Shown piece after piece: positions 34,865-43,277 of a stretch of 64,000 bases of DNA. The notes below the pieces were generated by a model that was not told the DNA's origin, did not search any database, and was given only the letters and a program-made list of their open reading frames with translations. Each line of letters starts with the position of its first letter. Position 1 is the stretch's first letter. A program made the position numbers and the translations under genes. The DNA lies in NCBI RefSeq assembly GCF_000287055.2, contig NZ_AJYQ02000020.1, positions 1 through 64,000 on the forward strand, given 5' to 3'. Source of the stretch: Vibrio genomosp. F10 str. ZF-129. GTDB taxonomy: Bacteria > Pseudomonadota > Gammaproteobacteria > Enterobacterales > Vibrionaceae.

Positions 34865-35989
34865 ATGCCTGTATACTTAAGTATTGGTAGAACTAGTGAC
34901 GGAGAGTTCCGCAACGTTAAAGACCAAGTATCTGGTCTTACTGACCTTCAATGCCCTTTTTGCAAATGCGGCTTAATCGCAGTGAAGGGACCCATTAAGT
35001 CTCATCATTTTCGACACGATGGCGAGACGTGCAATGAATCATTAACTGAAATACCAACTATCTCTGGTTGGCACCATTTTCACTTAAACTTTCCGCTTTC
35101 GGTTGTTCAAGCCTTACATGAAGGTTTTAATCCTAAATCGAAATCCCCTAATGTTTTCAAGAAAAGCTTAAGCACAATTGAACCCAAATACCGAGAGCCA
35201 TTGTTTTCATATGATGAATGGGCAGACAATTATTTGTTTTCAGATAGTGCCCGAATCATTCTAGGCAGTATGACCCTTTCAAAATTCTCTATCTGGATGA
35301 GAGGAAACTTGCAAAGCCGCATAACCGAACTTAAAACAAGGGTGGGCAATGGAGAAGTGCACGAAGCTTTGTTTGATATAGAGGCGAACCGGCAACAAGT
35401 GATAATGGCCAGTACTCTATACTTATTCGAATTTCATTTATCTGATGGATCCGAAGTATTAAAAATTGGTCGTACTCGCCGTTCACCGGAGACTAGACTT
35501 GTTGAGACAGTGAGAGATATTGAGCGAGAGACTCAATGTAAGGTAACAAAAACAGTAGTTCTAAGGCAGATATCTAATTGCGGTTATATTGAGCAGTATG
35601 CCTTACATCGATATAAAGAATTCAAACTCGAATTTGGTAGCCATCAAGAATATTTGAAATTAGATAAAGCGAGTTTGAGGAAGTTAAAGTCGGATTTTAC
35701 ACGATTGAATAACAGTCTGGAGCCATTCAATTTAGCAGAAAGATTCATTCTAACAGGTCGATGGCGGTATGAAAAAAAACGACTCAATGCGATTAGGCGA
35801 GGTATTGCTTTAACACTTAATGAAAGCGGAACATTTGGGCGACCGAAAGGAAGTACTGAAGACCTTGTTTCGAAACATCCAGATATCATTGAAGCTTTAA
35901 ATGAGGGACTTTCCATTAATCAAGTAGTCAGACGATCCGGTAAAAGCCAATCAACGGTTAAACGGGTCAAACGGAAAATGAAGCAATAA
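34865..35989 (+). CDS. CoiA-like zinc / GIY-YIG / HTH fusion protein (374 aa)
   Basis: Three parts by eye. Residues about 28-65 have CPFC ... HHFRHD ... C, a zinc motif like the N-terminus of competence CoiA-type proteins. Residues about 183-275 read LYLFEF ... VLKIGRTRRSPETRL ... IEQYALHRYKE, the T5orf172/MUG113 form of the GIY-YIG nuclease fold, in which Tyr, Arg and Glu are catalytic. Residues about 325-374 have GRPKGS then INQVVRRSGKSQSTVKRVKR, a resolvase-like helix-turn-helix. It probably binds and nicks DNA. Ends at a shared terminator. Confidence 0.75.
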   Translation: MPVYLSIGRTSDGEFRNVKDQVSGLTDLQCPFCKCGLIAVKGPIKSHHFRHDGETCNESLTEIPTISGWHHFHLNFPLSVVQALHEGFNPKSKSPNVFKKSLSTIEPKYREPLFSYDEWADNYLFSDSARIILGSMTLSKFSIWMRGNLQSRITELKTRVGNGEVHEALFDIEANRQQVIMASTLYLFEFHLSDGSEVLKIGRTRRSPETRLVETVRDIERETQCKVTKTVVLRQISNCGYIEQYALHRYKEFKLEFGSHQEYLKLDKASLRKLKSDFTRLNNSLEPFNLAERFILTGRWRYEKKRLNAIRRGIALTLNESGTFGRPKGSTEDLVSKHPDIIEALNEGLSINQVVRRSGKSQSTVKRVKRKMKQ

Positions 35990-36038
35990 AAAACCCCATA
36001 CCTAGTCATAAACTAGGTAGTGGGGTTTTTATTTTATT
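35987..36038. terminator. Bidirectional terminator
   Basis: AAACCCCATACCTAGT and ACTAGGTAGTGGGGTTT form a long stem with one mismatch, A-rich on one side and T-rich on the other. Shared by convergent genes. Confidence 0.85.
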
Positions 36039-36043
36039 GCTGT

Positions 36044-37771
36044 TTACATGCTGCACATAAAGCATCGAACGGAATTTTGGTCTTCATCATAAGAATCATC
36101 TATAGAACGTTCCTCAATGACTTTTGGCCGATAGTGTCCAACTCCAATCACAGTACCAAAATTGGGTGATCCAGCCGCAACATGATTTGCCACGGTTTTT
36201 TCACACATTTTAGTGAGTTGAGTCCTTCGTTTGTTTACTTTAGATAAACGAACAATCTCCTTACTGCGCTCTAAATCACATACTCTATTTATCCAGCTTA
36301 CGATATGAGCTTGCTCTACCAGCGATCGACCATATTTCCAAGTAAACACTTTTTCAAAAGACTGGTAATCGACTTTTGGTATGATGCCCTTAGGAAATTT
36401 AATCATAAGTATAGATATATGACTTTCTTCATCATATTGCTCTACACTATCCCATGCGGTTCTTGAGGCCATGGCACGGTGGTAGGAATACCCGTGCAAT
36501 TGTTTTGTTAGACCACTAACTGCCGTTGAATACGAGATTAAACGCGACTGCCAAATTGAATTGAGTTCATCGTTGCCAATCATATTCATAAGCTTGTTTC
36601 TATAGTGCTCTACGGCCACGTAAAGTGTCACCTCATCCTCTATGATGATATTGCTTCCTTTGATAACCTCTATTGGCTCAACTTCAACTGGTGATATATC
36701 TTCTTCAACAGGAAGACCTCCCAATAAATCAAATTGAACCTCTGCTGTGCCAGTTTTCGCTTTTTCTTTCTTCTTCTTGGTTGGTGGTTTAGGTTTGTAG
36801 TCCCAAGTTATCTTCCCTTTGTCGTCTTGCCTCTCGACAGTGTTAAAAATAGTGTTTACTTCGAAAGATGATTTTTCATCGCGAACAATAGATGAAATTG
36901 GGTATAAAGTGTAAAAACCCATATCTTTAACGCAAAAAGAATCATCATACTTATAACGGTCTAAGATAGGCTGAGGTACTTTCTCGACAGAGGCTGCTTT
37001 AAAGTATTTCTTCCTATTCCAAATCAACAATGAAATCCATTCTTGGTAGGTTTGGTACATACAGGATTCGCACCCTGAACGACTGCGCCCTCTGTAATAG
37101 GTCGAGCCCAATACATTGAATTGGGCCGCGATGTCACAGACTTGCTCTCTATTTACCTTAGCTCGAATAAGCGGGTGAATAGTTTCAATGCCATCGATGT
37201 CGACTATTCCAGAACGATCTCTCTCATCGTAGCGGATACCCGCGTACGCATACACCTTTCTACCCCCCTCTTCAGAGACAGAAGAAAGAAAGTTATTAGT
37301 AATATACTTGATCCAAGGGTCGATTTTTAACACTTTCGTGCACCAACGAGATTTTGGACTTGGTAAATAACCATTTTCTTCGATGCGTCCGTACAAAGAG
37401 TCATCCTGGATAACCACGATCTTGTGACCTGTTAAATATTCAATAGTATCAAGTATTTCAGGGACAGAGATGGGTTCGTCACCAGTATCTGTCATGATAC
37501 CAATTAGATTCAAATTAGGGTTGAATAAGGCAAGGCACAAACCAGTGACTGAGGAATCCACGCCACCGCTGTAACCGCAAAAATGGATAGAATCTTCTTC
37601 TACATCGGAAATGATAAGATCTTGCCAATTGGGGATTACTAACTTGATGTAATCGATCGCAGCTTGGCGATGTTTTAACCTTTCTGCTTCAAAATTACTT
37701 AGTGGGATGGACTGAGTATCAGTAAAAACCTGATCATCAGATGGATTTAAAGTCGCATTAATAGCGTTCAT
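36044..37771 (-). CDS. PP-loop ATPase, PAPS-reductase-like (575 aa)
   Basis: Start ATG 37771 follows ACACACAAGGAAATATCCAA; the longer frame to 37909 reads through the leader. Residues 68-74 are the PP-loop SGGVDSS, which binds ATP in adenylyl-transferring enzymes. Further family features: RWCTKVLKI, GIRYDERD, and a Cys pair in RSGCESCMYQ. Related enzymes are CysH and DndC (DNA phosphorothioation). The C-terminal 230 residues are an extension ending in CFMCSM, so a metal or iron-sulfur site is possible. Substrate unknown; nucleic-acid modification is an inference from context. Confidence 0.7.
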   Translation of the reverse strand: MNAINATLNPSDDQVFTDTQSIPLSNFEAERLKHRQAAIDYIKLVIPNWQDLIISDVEEDSIHFCGYSGGVDSSVTGLCLALFNPNLNLIGIMTDTGDEPISVPEILDTIEYLTGHKIVVIQDDSLYGRIEENGYLPSPKSRWCTKVLKIDPWIKYITNNFLSSVSEEGGRKVYAYAGIRYDERDRSGIVDIDGIETIHPLIRAKVNREQVCDIAAQFNVLGSTYYRGRSRSGCESCMYQTYQEWISLLIWNRKKYFKAASVEKVPQPILDRYKYDDSFCVKDMGFYTLYPISSIVRDEKSSFEVNTIFNTVERQDDKGKITWDYKPKPPTKKKKEKAKTGTAEVQFDLLGGLPVEEDISPVEVEPIEVIKGSNIIIEDEVTLYVAVEHYRNKLMNMIGNDELNSIWQSRLISYSTAVSGLTKQLHGYSYHRAMASRTAWDSVEQYDEESHISILMIKFPKGIIPKVDYQSFEKVFTWKYGRSLVEQAHIVSWINRVCDLERSKEIVRLSKVNKRRTQLTKMCEKTVANHVAAGSPNFGTVIGVGHYRPKVIEERSIDDSYDEDQNSVRCFMCSM

Positions 37772-37888
37772 TTGGATATTTCCTTGTGTGTTGAGCTCAA
37801 AAATGAGCAAAGAAGTGCAAGATATGCAGAGATGCAAGCCTAAGCTTTGTAACTTTAGCATCGATGTTACTGTGGAATTTTTAGTATA
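37772..37888 (-). promoter_or_regulatory. Structured leader (minus strand)
   Basis: Minus strand: TATACT -10, P1 GATGC/GCATC (37831-37862), P2 AAGC/GCTT (covariant), then ACACACAAGGAAAT. Shows that the cassette drives genes on both strands. Confidence 0.75.
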
Positions 37889-37988
37889 TAAGGCATTTAT
37901 CTTCATCACAAGGACCGTATTGTGATGGTTGGTTTGTTTAAAAAACCTATGATAATCTGATTAGGATAACTAAAGGAATTGATTAATT

Positions 37989-38441
37989 ATGAAAATTGTC
38001 AAAATGGCAATAGCACTGAGTGTGCTTGTGTCTTCGCCAGTTACCGCGATAGAACTCGATGGTTTGCCCGTTCTAGCTGATAATTTTTAATCAATCAGTT
38101 TTATTAAAGGAATTAACGGTCAACTCAGTCTGGATGGATCAGTAAATATAAATATTGAAACTGATAGTATTAAGTCTTGATTGGTTGTCCATTAACAAAA
38201 TCTTTCAATCTGGGAAGACACCGTAGTGACACTTCTGGCCTACATTGATAATAATGATAGTTTTTGCCGACAATACGTTAAAACGACTGTACCGCTGGTA
38301 AGTTCATCACCTAAAAAGTATTTTTTGGGCTTATCGATGGACTATGAAGTTGTTGGTGTTTCCTATGAAACTGATCAAATATGTACTTCGTATACGTACA
38401 GTGGACAACACGAAATGGGGGGGAAAGAAAATGACTGGTAA
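37989..38441 (+). pseudogene. Decayed secreted-protein gene
   Basis: ATG after AAAGGAATTGATTA opens a signal peptide (MKIVKMAIALSVLVSSPVTA) that stops after 33 codons. The same frame continues with SISFIKGINGQLSLDG up to a second stop at 38178, and then after another stop an open stretch at 38226-38441 with a YDYEVVGVSYETDQICTSY-like beta pattern. All pieces share one reading frame with about three stops, so nonsense decay is likely. Confidence 0.35.
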
Positions 38442-39396
38442 TCGAGAGGTGGCTAGTTGCCTTAAGAGGATGAGACGCAAACTGGAAGGTGCAATTAATC
38501 AAACCCAGATTAAAGATGTTGTTACGGTTGCTCAAGACCTTGGTTACCCTCTTAAGTACGATGACACTTTCTTGTATTTGCTTTCCGGTTCAAGCGCATT
38601 TGTTGGTGGGAGTCTTTTATATTTGGACCTTCTTAATACGGGGGTTACCTTACCCCTTTTCTTATTATTTGGGTTCCTAGTCTTTGTTCCTTTGATGTGG
38701 ACACATGTTCGTCGTCAAGCGATCGCCTTTTTAAGTGATGAAATATACTTAAAGAACCAAGTTATTTATCACGGATTAACAGAAGAATCGACGACATCCG
38801 CATATTCACAAGGCTTACTCGGATCATTTTTAGAATTCAAACGAGGCAATCATTCCAGACGGTTTACATCTGTTATGCAGATAAATAATAGCTTTCTAGA
38901 AGAAGGGCATTTTTTTAAATTCGAATACGTTGAACGTCGAAGAAGTATAGGTAGAGAAAGGAACTCCGCAACCAATGTAGTAGATAGAAAGTTCAACCGC
39001 TGTGGTATTGTGATTCCGTTTGAGAAATCTTCTCAACTTGCGGTCATCAGTGATGGAAATTTCACCTATGCTGACACATACCAACCGGCCAGTTTGGTAT
39101 TTAGACATCATTTCAACAGCAGTGCAAAAAATGTTCATCAATTAGCTAAATTCCTGACCCCTAGTTTGGTTGAAGAAATCGTCATACTGGGAGAAGAACT
39201 TTCTGGCCTCAATATAGAAGTTAATGATTATTCCCAACTATGTATCTCGTGTTCAGACATTGATGTTCTTTCGGTCGATGGCCGAGAGTTTGGGTTAGAT
39301 AATCCAACGGAGTTCAAAAATGAATTAGGATTATCTGCTGGAGCCACAAAGTTAAATTTACTCCTCACATTCCTGTCAAAATTGGACAGGAACTAA
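38431..39396 (+). CDS. DUF3137-like membrane protein (321 aa)
   Basis: ATG 38431 after GGGGGGAAAGAAA. Two hydrophobic helices (about residues 45-65 and 68-88) precede a soluble domain containing the HGL...FLEFKRG and FKFEYVERRR strands typical of DUF3137 proteins. These are commonly encoded next to LemA, as here. The function of the pair is not established; envelope maintenance has been proposed. Family call rests on order, topology and a few motifs. Confidence 0.6.
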   Translation: MTGNREVASCLKRMRRKLEGAINQTQIKDVVTVAQDLGYPLKYDDTFLYLLSGSSAFVGGSLLYLDLLNTGVTLPLFLLFGFLVFVPLMWTHVRRQAIAFLSDEIYLKNQVIYHGLTEESTTSAYSQGLLGSFLEFKRGNHSRRFTSVMQINNSFLEEGHFFKFEYVERRRSIGRERNSATNVVDRKFNRCGIVIPFEKSSQLAVISDGNFTYADTYQPASLVFRHHFNSSAKNVHQLAKFLTPSLVEEIVILGEELSGLNIEVNDYSQLCISCSDIDVLSVDGREFGLDNPTEFKNELGLSAGATKLNLLLTFLSKLDRN

Positions 39397-39436
39397 ACTT
39401 TAAACGTTACTTAAACCAATTATAGGAACAATACAT

Positions 39437-40015
39437 ATGACTACATTTATCATTTTGGGTTTTTTGGTTGGGTTTGTTGTCATCTATATCCACAATGGAT
39501 TGATTTCCCGACATATTTCGGTCAAGCAAGCCTGGGCCGACGTCATCACTCAAGAGCGCCAGAAATCTAAGATTATTCCCCCTTTAACTTCAGCTGTTAA
39601 AGAATATGAAGAGTTTGAATCAAGTCTGATGAAGGACATTTCTAAGCTTAGAAGTGCATTACTGAATATTGAAAATAAGAGTACTGAAGTGGACTTAGGG
39701 ACATTACAAGATATAGAAGTTCTTACTTCCATGGTCAGTTCTGGTTTTAAAGCAACCGTTGAGGAGTATCCGCAATTGAAAACCGATACCGTCTTGAACA
39801 AGCTTATGAGTGAGATTTCAATTCAAGAGGATAACGTTGGGTCTTCGATCCGCCTGTATAATTCAAACGTAGCTATTTTTAATACACATCGGTCAATTTT
39901 TCCTAACAATCTAGTGAATAGGTTTGTTTCAAAATTGGCAGAATCTCAGAGCTTTGAGAGCAGCGAACATGAAACTTCGTTAGGTTTCAGTCCTAATTCA
40001 AAGGGAGATAATTGA
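39437..40015 (+). CDS. LemA family protein (192 aa)
   Basis: ATG after TATAGGAACAATACAT. One N-terminal membrane helix (about residues 3-18), then the LemA helical-bundle pattern: VKQAWADVITQERQKSKIIPPL, YP.L...T.LNKLMSEI, EDNVGSSIRLYNSNV and FP.N. Likely periplasmic or inner-membrane anchored. The DUF3137-like gene precedes it by 40 nt, forming the usual pair. Confidence 0.8.
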   Translation: MTTFIILGFLVGFVVIYIHNGLISRHISVKQAWADVITQERQKSKIIPPLTSAVKEYEEFESSLMKDISKLRSALLNIENKSTEVDLGTLQDIEVLTSMVSSGFKATVEEYPQLKTDTVLNKLMSEISIQEDNVGSSIRLYNSNVAIFNTHRSIFPNNLVNRFVSKLAESQSFESSEHETSLGFSPNSKGDN

Positions 40016-40055
40016 GCAAAAATCTATCTCACTAGAATAGTAAATAGCTCTCTGT

Positions 40056-40171
40056 TATATTTAAATGGTTACTTTGACGATTTCGGTGCTCTCGTTCGTC
40101 ATAGCGCATGCTACCGCACCAGTTACTATCCCTTCCTACTATCGTAGGGCTTTAACACACAAGGAAATACC
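40056..40171 (+). promoter_or_regulatory. Structured leader
   Basis: TGTTATATT extended -10, P1 GGTGC/GCACC (40085-40120), P2 AGC/GCT (in AGCGCATGCT), P3 CCTACTATCGTAGG, then ACACACAAGGAAAT. Confidence 0.8.
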
Positions 40172-41263
40172 ATGAAAAATCGTATGACGCTGAAAAACGC
40201 AGTTGAGACTGCGTGTCGTTTTAGTGATAAACCACTAAGTAAATTCACCTTACATGAACTGAAGAAGTGCATAAAACGCGCAGCTTTTATTAACCACCCT
40301 GACCGTAGTGTGATTGCGAATAATGAAAAAATTGTCCTGATTAACCAAGCTAGCGCCACTATTAAAGACGCGTCAAAAAGTGCAATAGAGATGGTCTTGC
40401 ATGAACTCGGTAAACAAGCCGAAGATAATAGATCATTTAAGGAGCACCCTTTATACGGTGCTAAAATTCCTAGCTGGTGCACTTTAGCCGAATTAATCGA
40501 CGACAAATACAATGTAGTGGAGCCAGATATGACCCCGTACATTAATAAAACTGTAAAGCCTAATGTCGCTCATTTTTGGACAAGGGACCAAATGGAAATA
40601 CATTTACAGCCTGTTACTTCGACGTTAATGACGATATCACTAACCGACAATTCCTCTGCGATGCAGTGGAATGGCAAGGTAACAAGCCTGTTGCTCAGTG
40701 TTACTATTAAGAAGGCATCAAGTATAAGTGTATGGGGGGTGCTGCAAGACCTTTTTACTTTTACAAAGACGAACACAATACGTTCGATGTTTGATGGACT
40801 GTTGGGTCTGAGCAAAGTCGACCTAGGTGAAGAGTACGAACATGCAGATATTCGCACTAATAAAGTATCGGGACGATATTGCGTATGCCCTATAGCTTTA
40901 ACTAAGGTTAAACCAATAACAGTAACGGAGTTAGAAAAAACATTTTTGAGTAAAACAGGTCCTGATTTGAGATTTTTGGCTCGAATTATTGGGTCAGGTC
41001 AGTTTCATCAATTTATATTGAAAGGGGGGGCCGATTACTACGGCTGTGAATATTCTTCAATGATGATCTCGAACCCAATCTGGCTCTTTCTACATGTGAA
41101 TTTTATTGAATCCATAAGCCTGGATAATGAGGTAGGTGTTTATTCTCTCTCTTTTTATTATAAAAGCGGGAAGTACTCGATGGATATTGACCTTAATAAT
41201 AGATACCCAGATAGTGAATATCTGGAATCAATCATTACTCGCTGTCTACAACCTGCAGCTTAA
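40172..41263 (+). CDS. J-domain-like protein (363 aa)
   Basis: Start fixed by the leader. Residues about 22-70 look like a degenerate J-domain: helix II (LHELKKCIKRAAFIN), the HPD tripeptide at 42-44, and helix III (KIVLINQASATIKDAS). HPD stimulates DnaK-type ATPases. There is no Gly/Phe or zinc region, so it is not a classical DnaJ. The rest (about 100-363) is unrecognised. It may recruit host DnaK to a replicon-encoded client. J-domain evidence is good, role is inference. Confidence 0.6.
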   Translation: MKNRMTLKNAVETACRFSDKPLSKFTLHELKKCIKRAAFINHPDRSVIANNEKIVLINQASATIKDASKSAIEMVLHELGKQAEDNRSFKEHPLYGAKIPSWCTLAELIDDKYNVVEPDMTPYINKTVKPNVAHFWTRDQMEIHLQPVTSTLMTISLTDNSSAMQWNGKVTSLLLSVTIKKASSISVWGVLQDLFTFTKTNTIRSMFDGLLGLSKVDLGEEYEHADIRTNKVSGRYCVCPIALTKVKPITVTELEKTFLSKTGPDLRFLARIIGSGQFHQFILKGGADYYGCEYSSMMISNPIWLFLHVNFIESISLDNEVGVYSLSFYYKSGKYSMDIDLNNRYPDSEYLESIITRCLQPAA

Positions 41264-41272
41264 CTACCCCTC

Positions 41273-41304
41273 AAAGAATCATGCTTGCATGATTCTTTTT
41301 TTTT
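41273..41304 (+). terminator. Rho-independent terminator
   Basis: AAAGAATCATGC, loop TT, GCATGATTCTTTTTTTTT. Confidence 0.85.
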
Positions 41305-41378
41305 ACTCAAACGCCGCCTAAACTGTCTGGCTTTTATACTCCAGTTTTTGACGTTGGCTGATATGTTGATTATTCACT

Positions 41379-41717
41379 GTGATTAAGGATATCCAACATG
41401 AATTTTTTTCAAAAACACTTATTACATCAGCAATGGGCTTACTGATTGCCATACCGTCTAGTGCTTCCGAGCCAGAGATTCTTATTGTGAAAAATGAGAT
41501 ATCATTTTCTGACTCGGAAACAACGGAAAATTATGTTTCTAAAAATTATCACTGGCGCAGTGAAAACGATCCCACTCAAGTATCTATCCTTACTCATGGT
41601 AACTACTTTAGCGGTGTTTTAGAAAGCAATGGCATGACTACCCCTATTGTTTCTGATTACGTTACCGGAGCGGTCGTTGAAACAGAACATCTCGGTGATG
41701 GTAGGTGGCGTATTTAA
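41379..41717 (+). CDS. Secreted protein, possibly frameshift-controlled (112 aa)
   Basis: Frame starts at GTG 41379. A better placed ATG at 41398 is out of frame by one base; it would join if its run of seven T (41403-41409) were eight, giving MNFFSKTLITSAMGLLIA, a normal signal peptide. The mature part is beta-rich. Either the GTG is the true start, or the T-run is a slippage switch or sequencing error. The stop precedes the next ATG by 1 nt. Confidence 0.5.
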   Translation: MIKDIQHEFFSKTLITSAMGLLIAIPSSASEPEILIVKNEISFSDSETTENYVSKNYHWRSENDPTQVSILTHGNYFSGVLESNGMTTPIVSDYVTGAVVETEHLGDGRWRI

Positions 41718-41718
41718 C

Positions 41719-41886
41719 ATGTCTGAAGAACTTGTGGGGATTATTGTCGGCACTGGAATGAAGGATACCAAGATAATAGATAACGAGCCCTTAAACATTG
41801 ACAGGCTAAGTTTATTTGTTGCTACCGACTACCTAAAGCCTTGGATTCAAGAGCACATTCAAAGTCATTCAAAGTCATTCAAATAG
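41719..41886 (+). CDS. Small hypothetical protein (55 aa)
   Basis: ATG 41719 lies just after the preceding stop with GGTGG upstream; the frame open to 41647 overlaps that gene. Short, soluble, C-terminus holds SHSKSFK encoded by a 10-bp near-repeat (CATTCAAAGT). No family recognised. Confidence 0.35.
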   Translation: MSEELVGIIVGTGMKDTKIIDNEPLNIDRLSLFVATDYLKPWIQEHIQSHSKSFK

Positions 41887-41973
41887 TTCAATGAAGTGAT
41901 GTTACTCATCACGGAAATGGGTAGGGCATATTATATTTTACGGTTATTCTTGAAAATCTGGGTCATGTAGTGC

Positions 41974-42103
41974 AAAATTTAATCGTTACCTTGACTATTT
42001 CGATGCACTTACTTAGTCACAGCTTAGCTGGCATCTTTTACTACCCCTCTGCCCATTTAGGCAATTAGGCATGCGCCTAACAACACACAAGGAAATATCC
42101 ATT
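41974..42103 (+). promoter_or_regulatory. Structured leader
   Basis: TGCAAAATT -10 candidate, P1 GATGC/GCATC (42002-42035), P2 CAGC/GCTG, P3 TTAGGCATGCGCCTAA, then ACACACAAGGAAAT. Confidence 0.8.
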
Positions 42104-42487
42104 ATGAACCATTTAAATGAAGTGATCGAAACTAAAAATTTTTGGTTGAATTACACATCTGTTGACGTGCAACCTCTTAATGAGCGTTCTCAAATCATCA
42201 GTCCTGGATCGAGAAATGCTAAGTATCACGCTCTATTTGGGATCAATGGTAATCAGAGAACCCTGCTCCATAAAGAAAAATCACAGTCAGCATCTGAAAT
42301 AAAGATGTTGAGTTGTCACCAAGATTTAACCCAAGCATGGGTTGATAAACTAGGTACAATTGCCGTAAACAACAACGATGAAATCGAAGAAGCATTTATG
42401 CATTTCAAAGTTGGAACCTCCCGCTATGACATCATAATTTGGATGGAAAATGAGTTTGAAGTCAACTTCATTGATTTCTTAAACTAA
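42104..42487 (+). CDS. Hypothetical protein (127 aa)
   Basis: ATG 42104 fixed by the leader; the frame open to 42071 reads through the box. Soluble, mixed alpha/beta, contains EEAFMHFKVGTSRYDIIIW. Family unknown. Single-gene unit ending in a terminator. Confidence 0.55.
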   Translation: MNHLNEVIETKNFWLNYTSVDVQPLNERSQIISPGSRNAKYHALFGINGNQRTLLHKEKSQSASEIKMLSCHQDLTQAWVDKLGTIAVNNNDEIEEAFMHFKVGTSRYDIIIWMENEFEVNFIDFLN

Positions 42488-42494
42488 CCAATAT

Positions 42495-42522
42495 AAAAGG
42501 CCCTCATTAAGGGCCTTTTTTA
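42495..42522. terminator. Bidirectional terminator
   Basis: AAAAGGCCCT, loop CATT, AAGGGCCTTTTTT. Between convergent genes. Confidence 0.85.
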
Positions 42523-42537
42523 ATTCACTGACCAGAA

Positions 42538-43021
42538 TTATTCTTTAGCAACAATCACACTATAAATGCTTCCCACTCCTCCTACTGGTGTGTATTGAGG
42601 GACGCAGATTCCTCGATTGCCTCTTTCATCACAAGAATAGCCAGTTGCTACATTTCTACTAGAGTTGCCCCCAGTAACATACGTGTCTGTTATGTATATT
42701 GAACAATCAGGAACACTGACAGTGGCATCACCAAAGATGCAATAATTAGCATGTTCCTTAAAGGTTTTTGCTTTCATGGATATTGCTGGTGTACCCTGCG
42801 CCAACGTAGTGAGTATCGCCGTTAACAATGATTGTGTCATACCCAGAAGGAATGTTTACTCTACCTGCTGTACTACCGGAGTACAATCGAGCCACTTTTC
42901 TGTTGCTGCTACTGAAATTGGAATCCTGGGTAACAGAGTTAACGACATCACCTGTAGAGTCATTAGCAAAGCTGATTGAGTGACAGCCTATAAGTAGTAT
43001 TCCAAGTATCAATCGTTTCAT
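42538..43021 (-). pseudogene. Frameshifted copy of the VVSSVTQD secreted family
   Basis: Signal peptide (MKRLILGILLIGCHSISFA) and the block GDVVNSVTQDSNFSS match the copies at 9345 and 20849. The first frame runs from 43021 to about 42770 and stops; the family C-terminus (ANYCIFGDATVSVPDCSIY ... GYSCDERGNRG) is in another frame ending at 42538. The shift falls near AAAGCAAAAACC at about 42770. It is a pseudogene, a slippage-controlled gene, or a sequencing indel. Confidence 0.6.
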
Positions 43022-43277
43022 ATCAAATCATTCCCTCTTAGTATTGGAAAGCTTGTAGTTCCATGAAATACAATTAAGTAAACTTATGCATAAGATCATC
43101 AGGTTATTAGAATTATCTGTGTTAACTCTTTGCGACTATAGTTGGCGTGGATTGTTGATATATTCAAGTCAAATAATGGTTGGAAGTCGCAGCAGGACAT
43201 GTATTATTAAATATATAAAGGTTGGATAAACCAACCTCAATGAAGTATGGTTATTAAAAAGAGTGAGTGGTTTTTAC

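Noticed and set aside
41858-41881. Triple CATTCAAAGT repeat as a functional repeat
   Set aside because: It is the 3' end of a small frame and too short to claim more than a local duplication.
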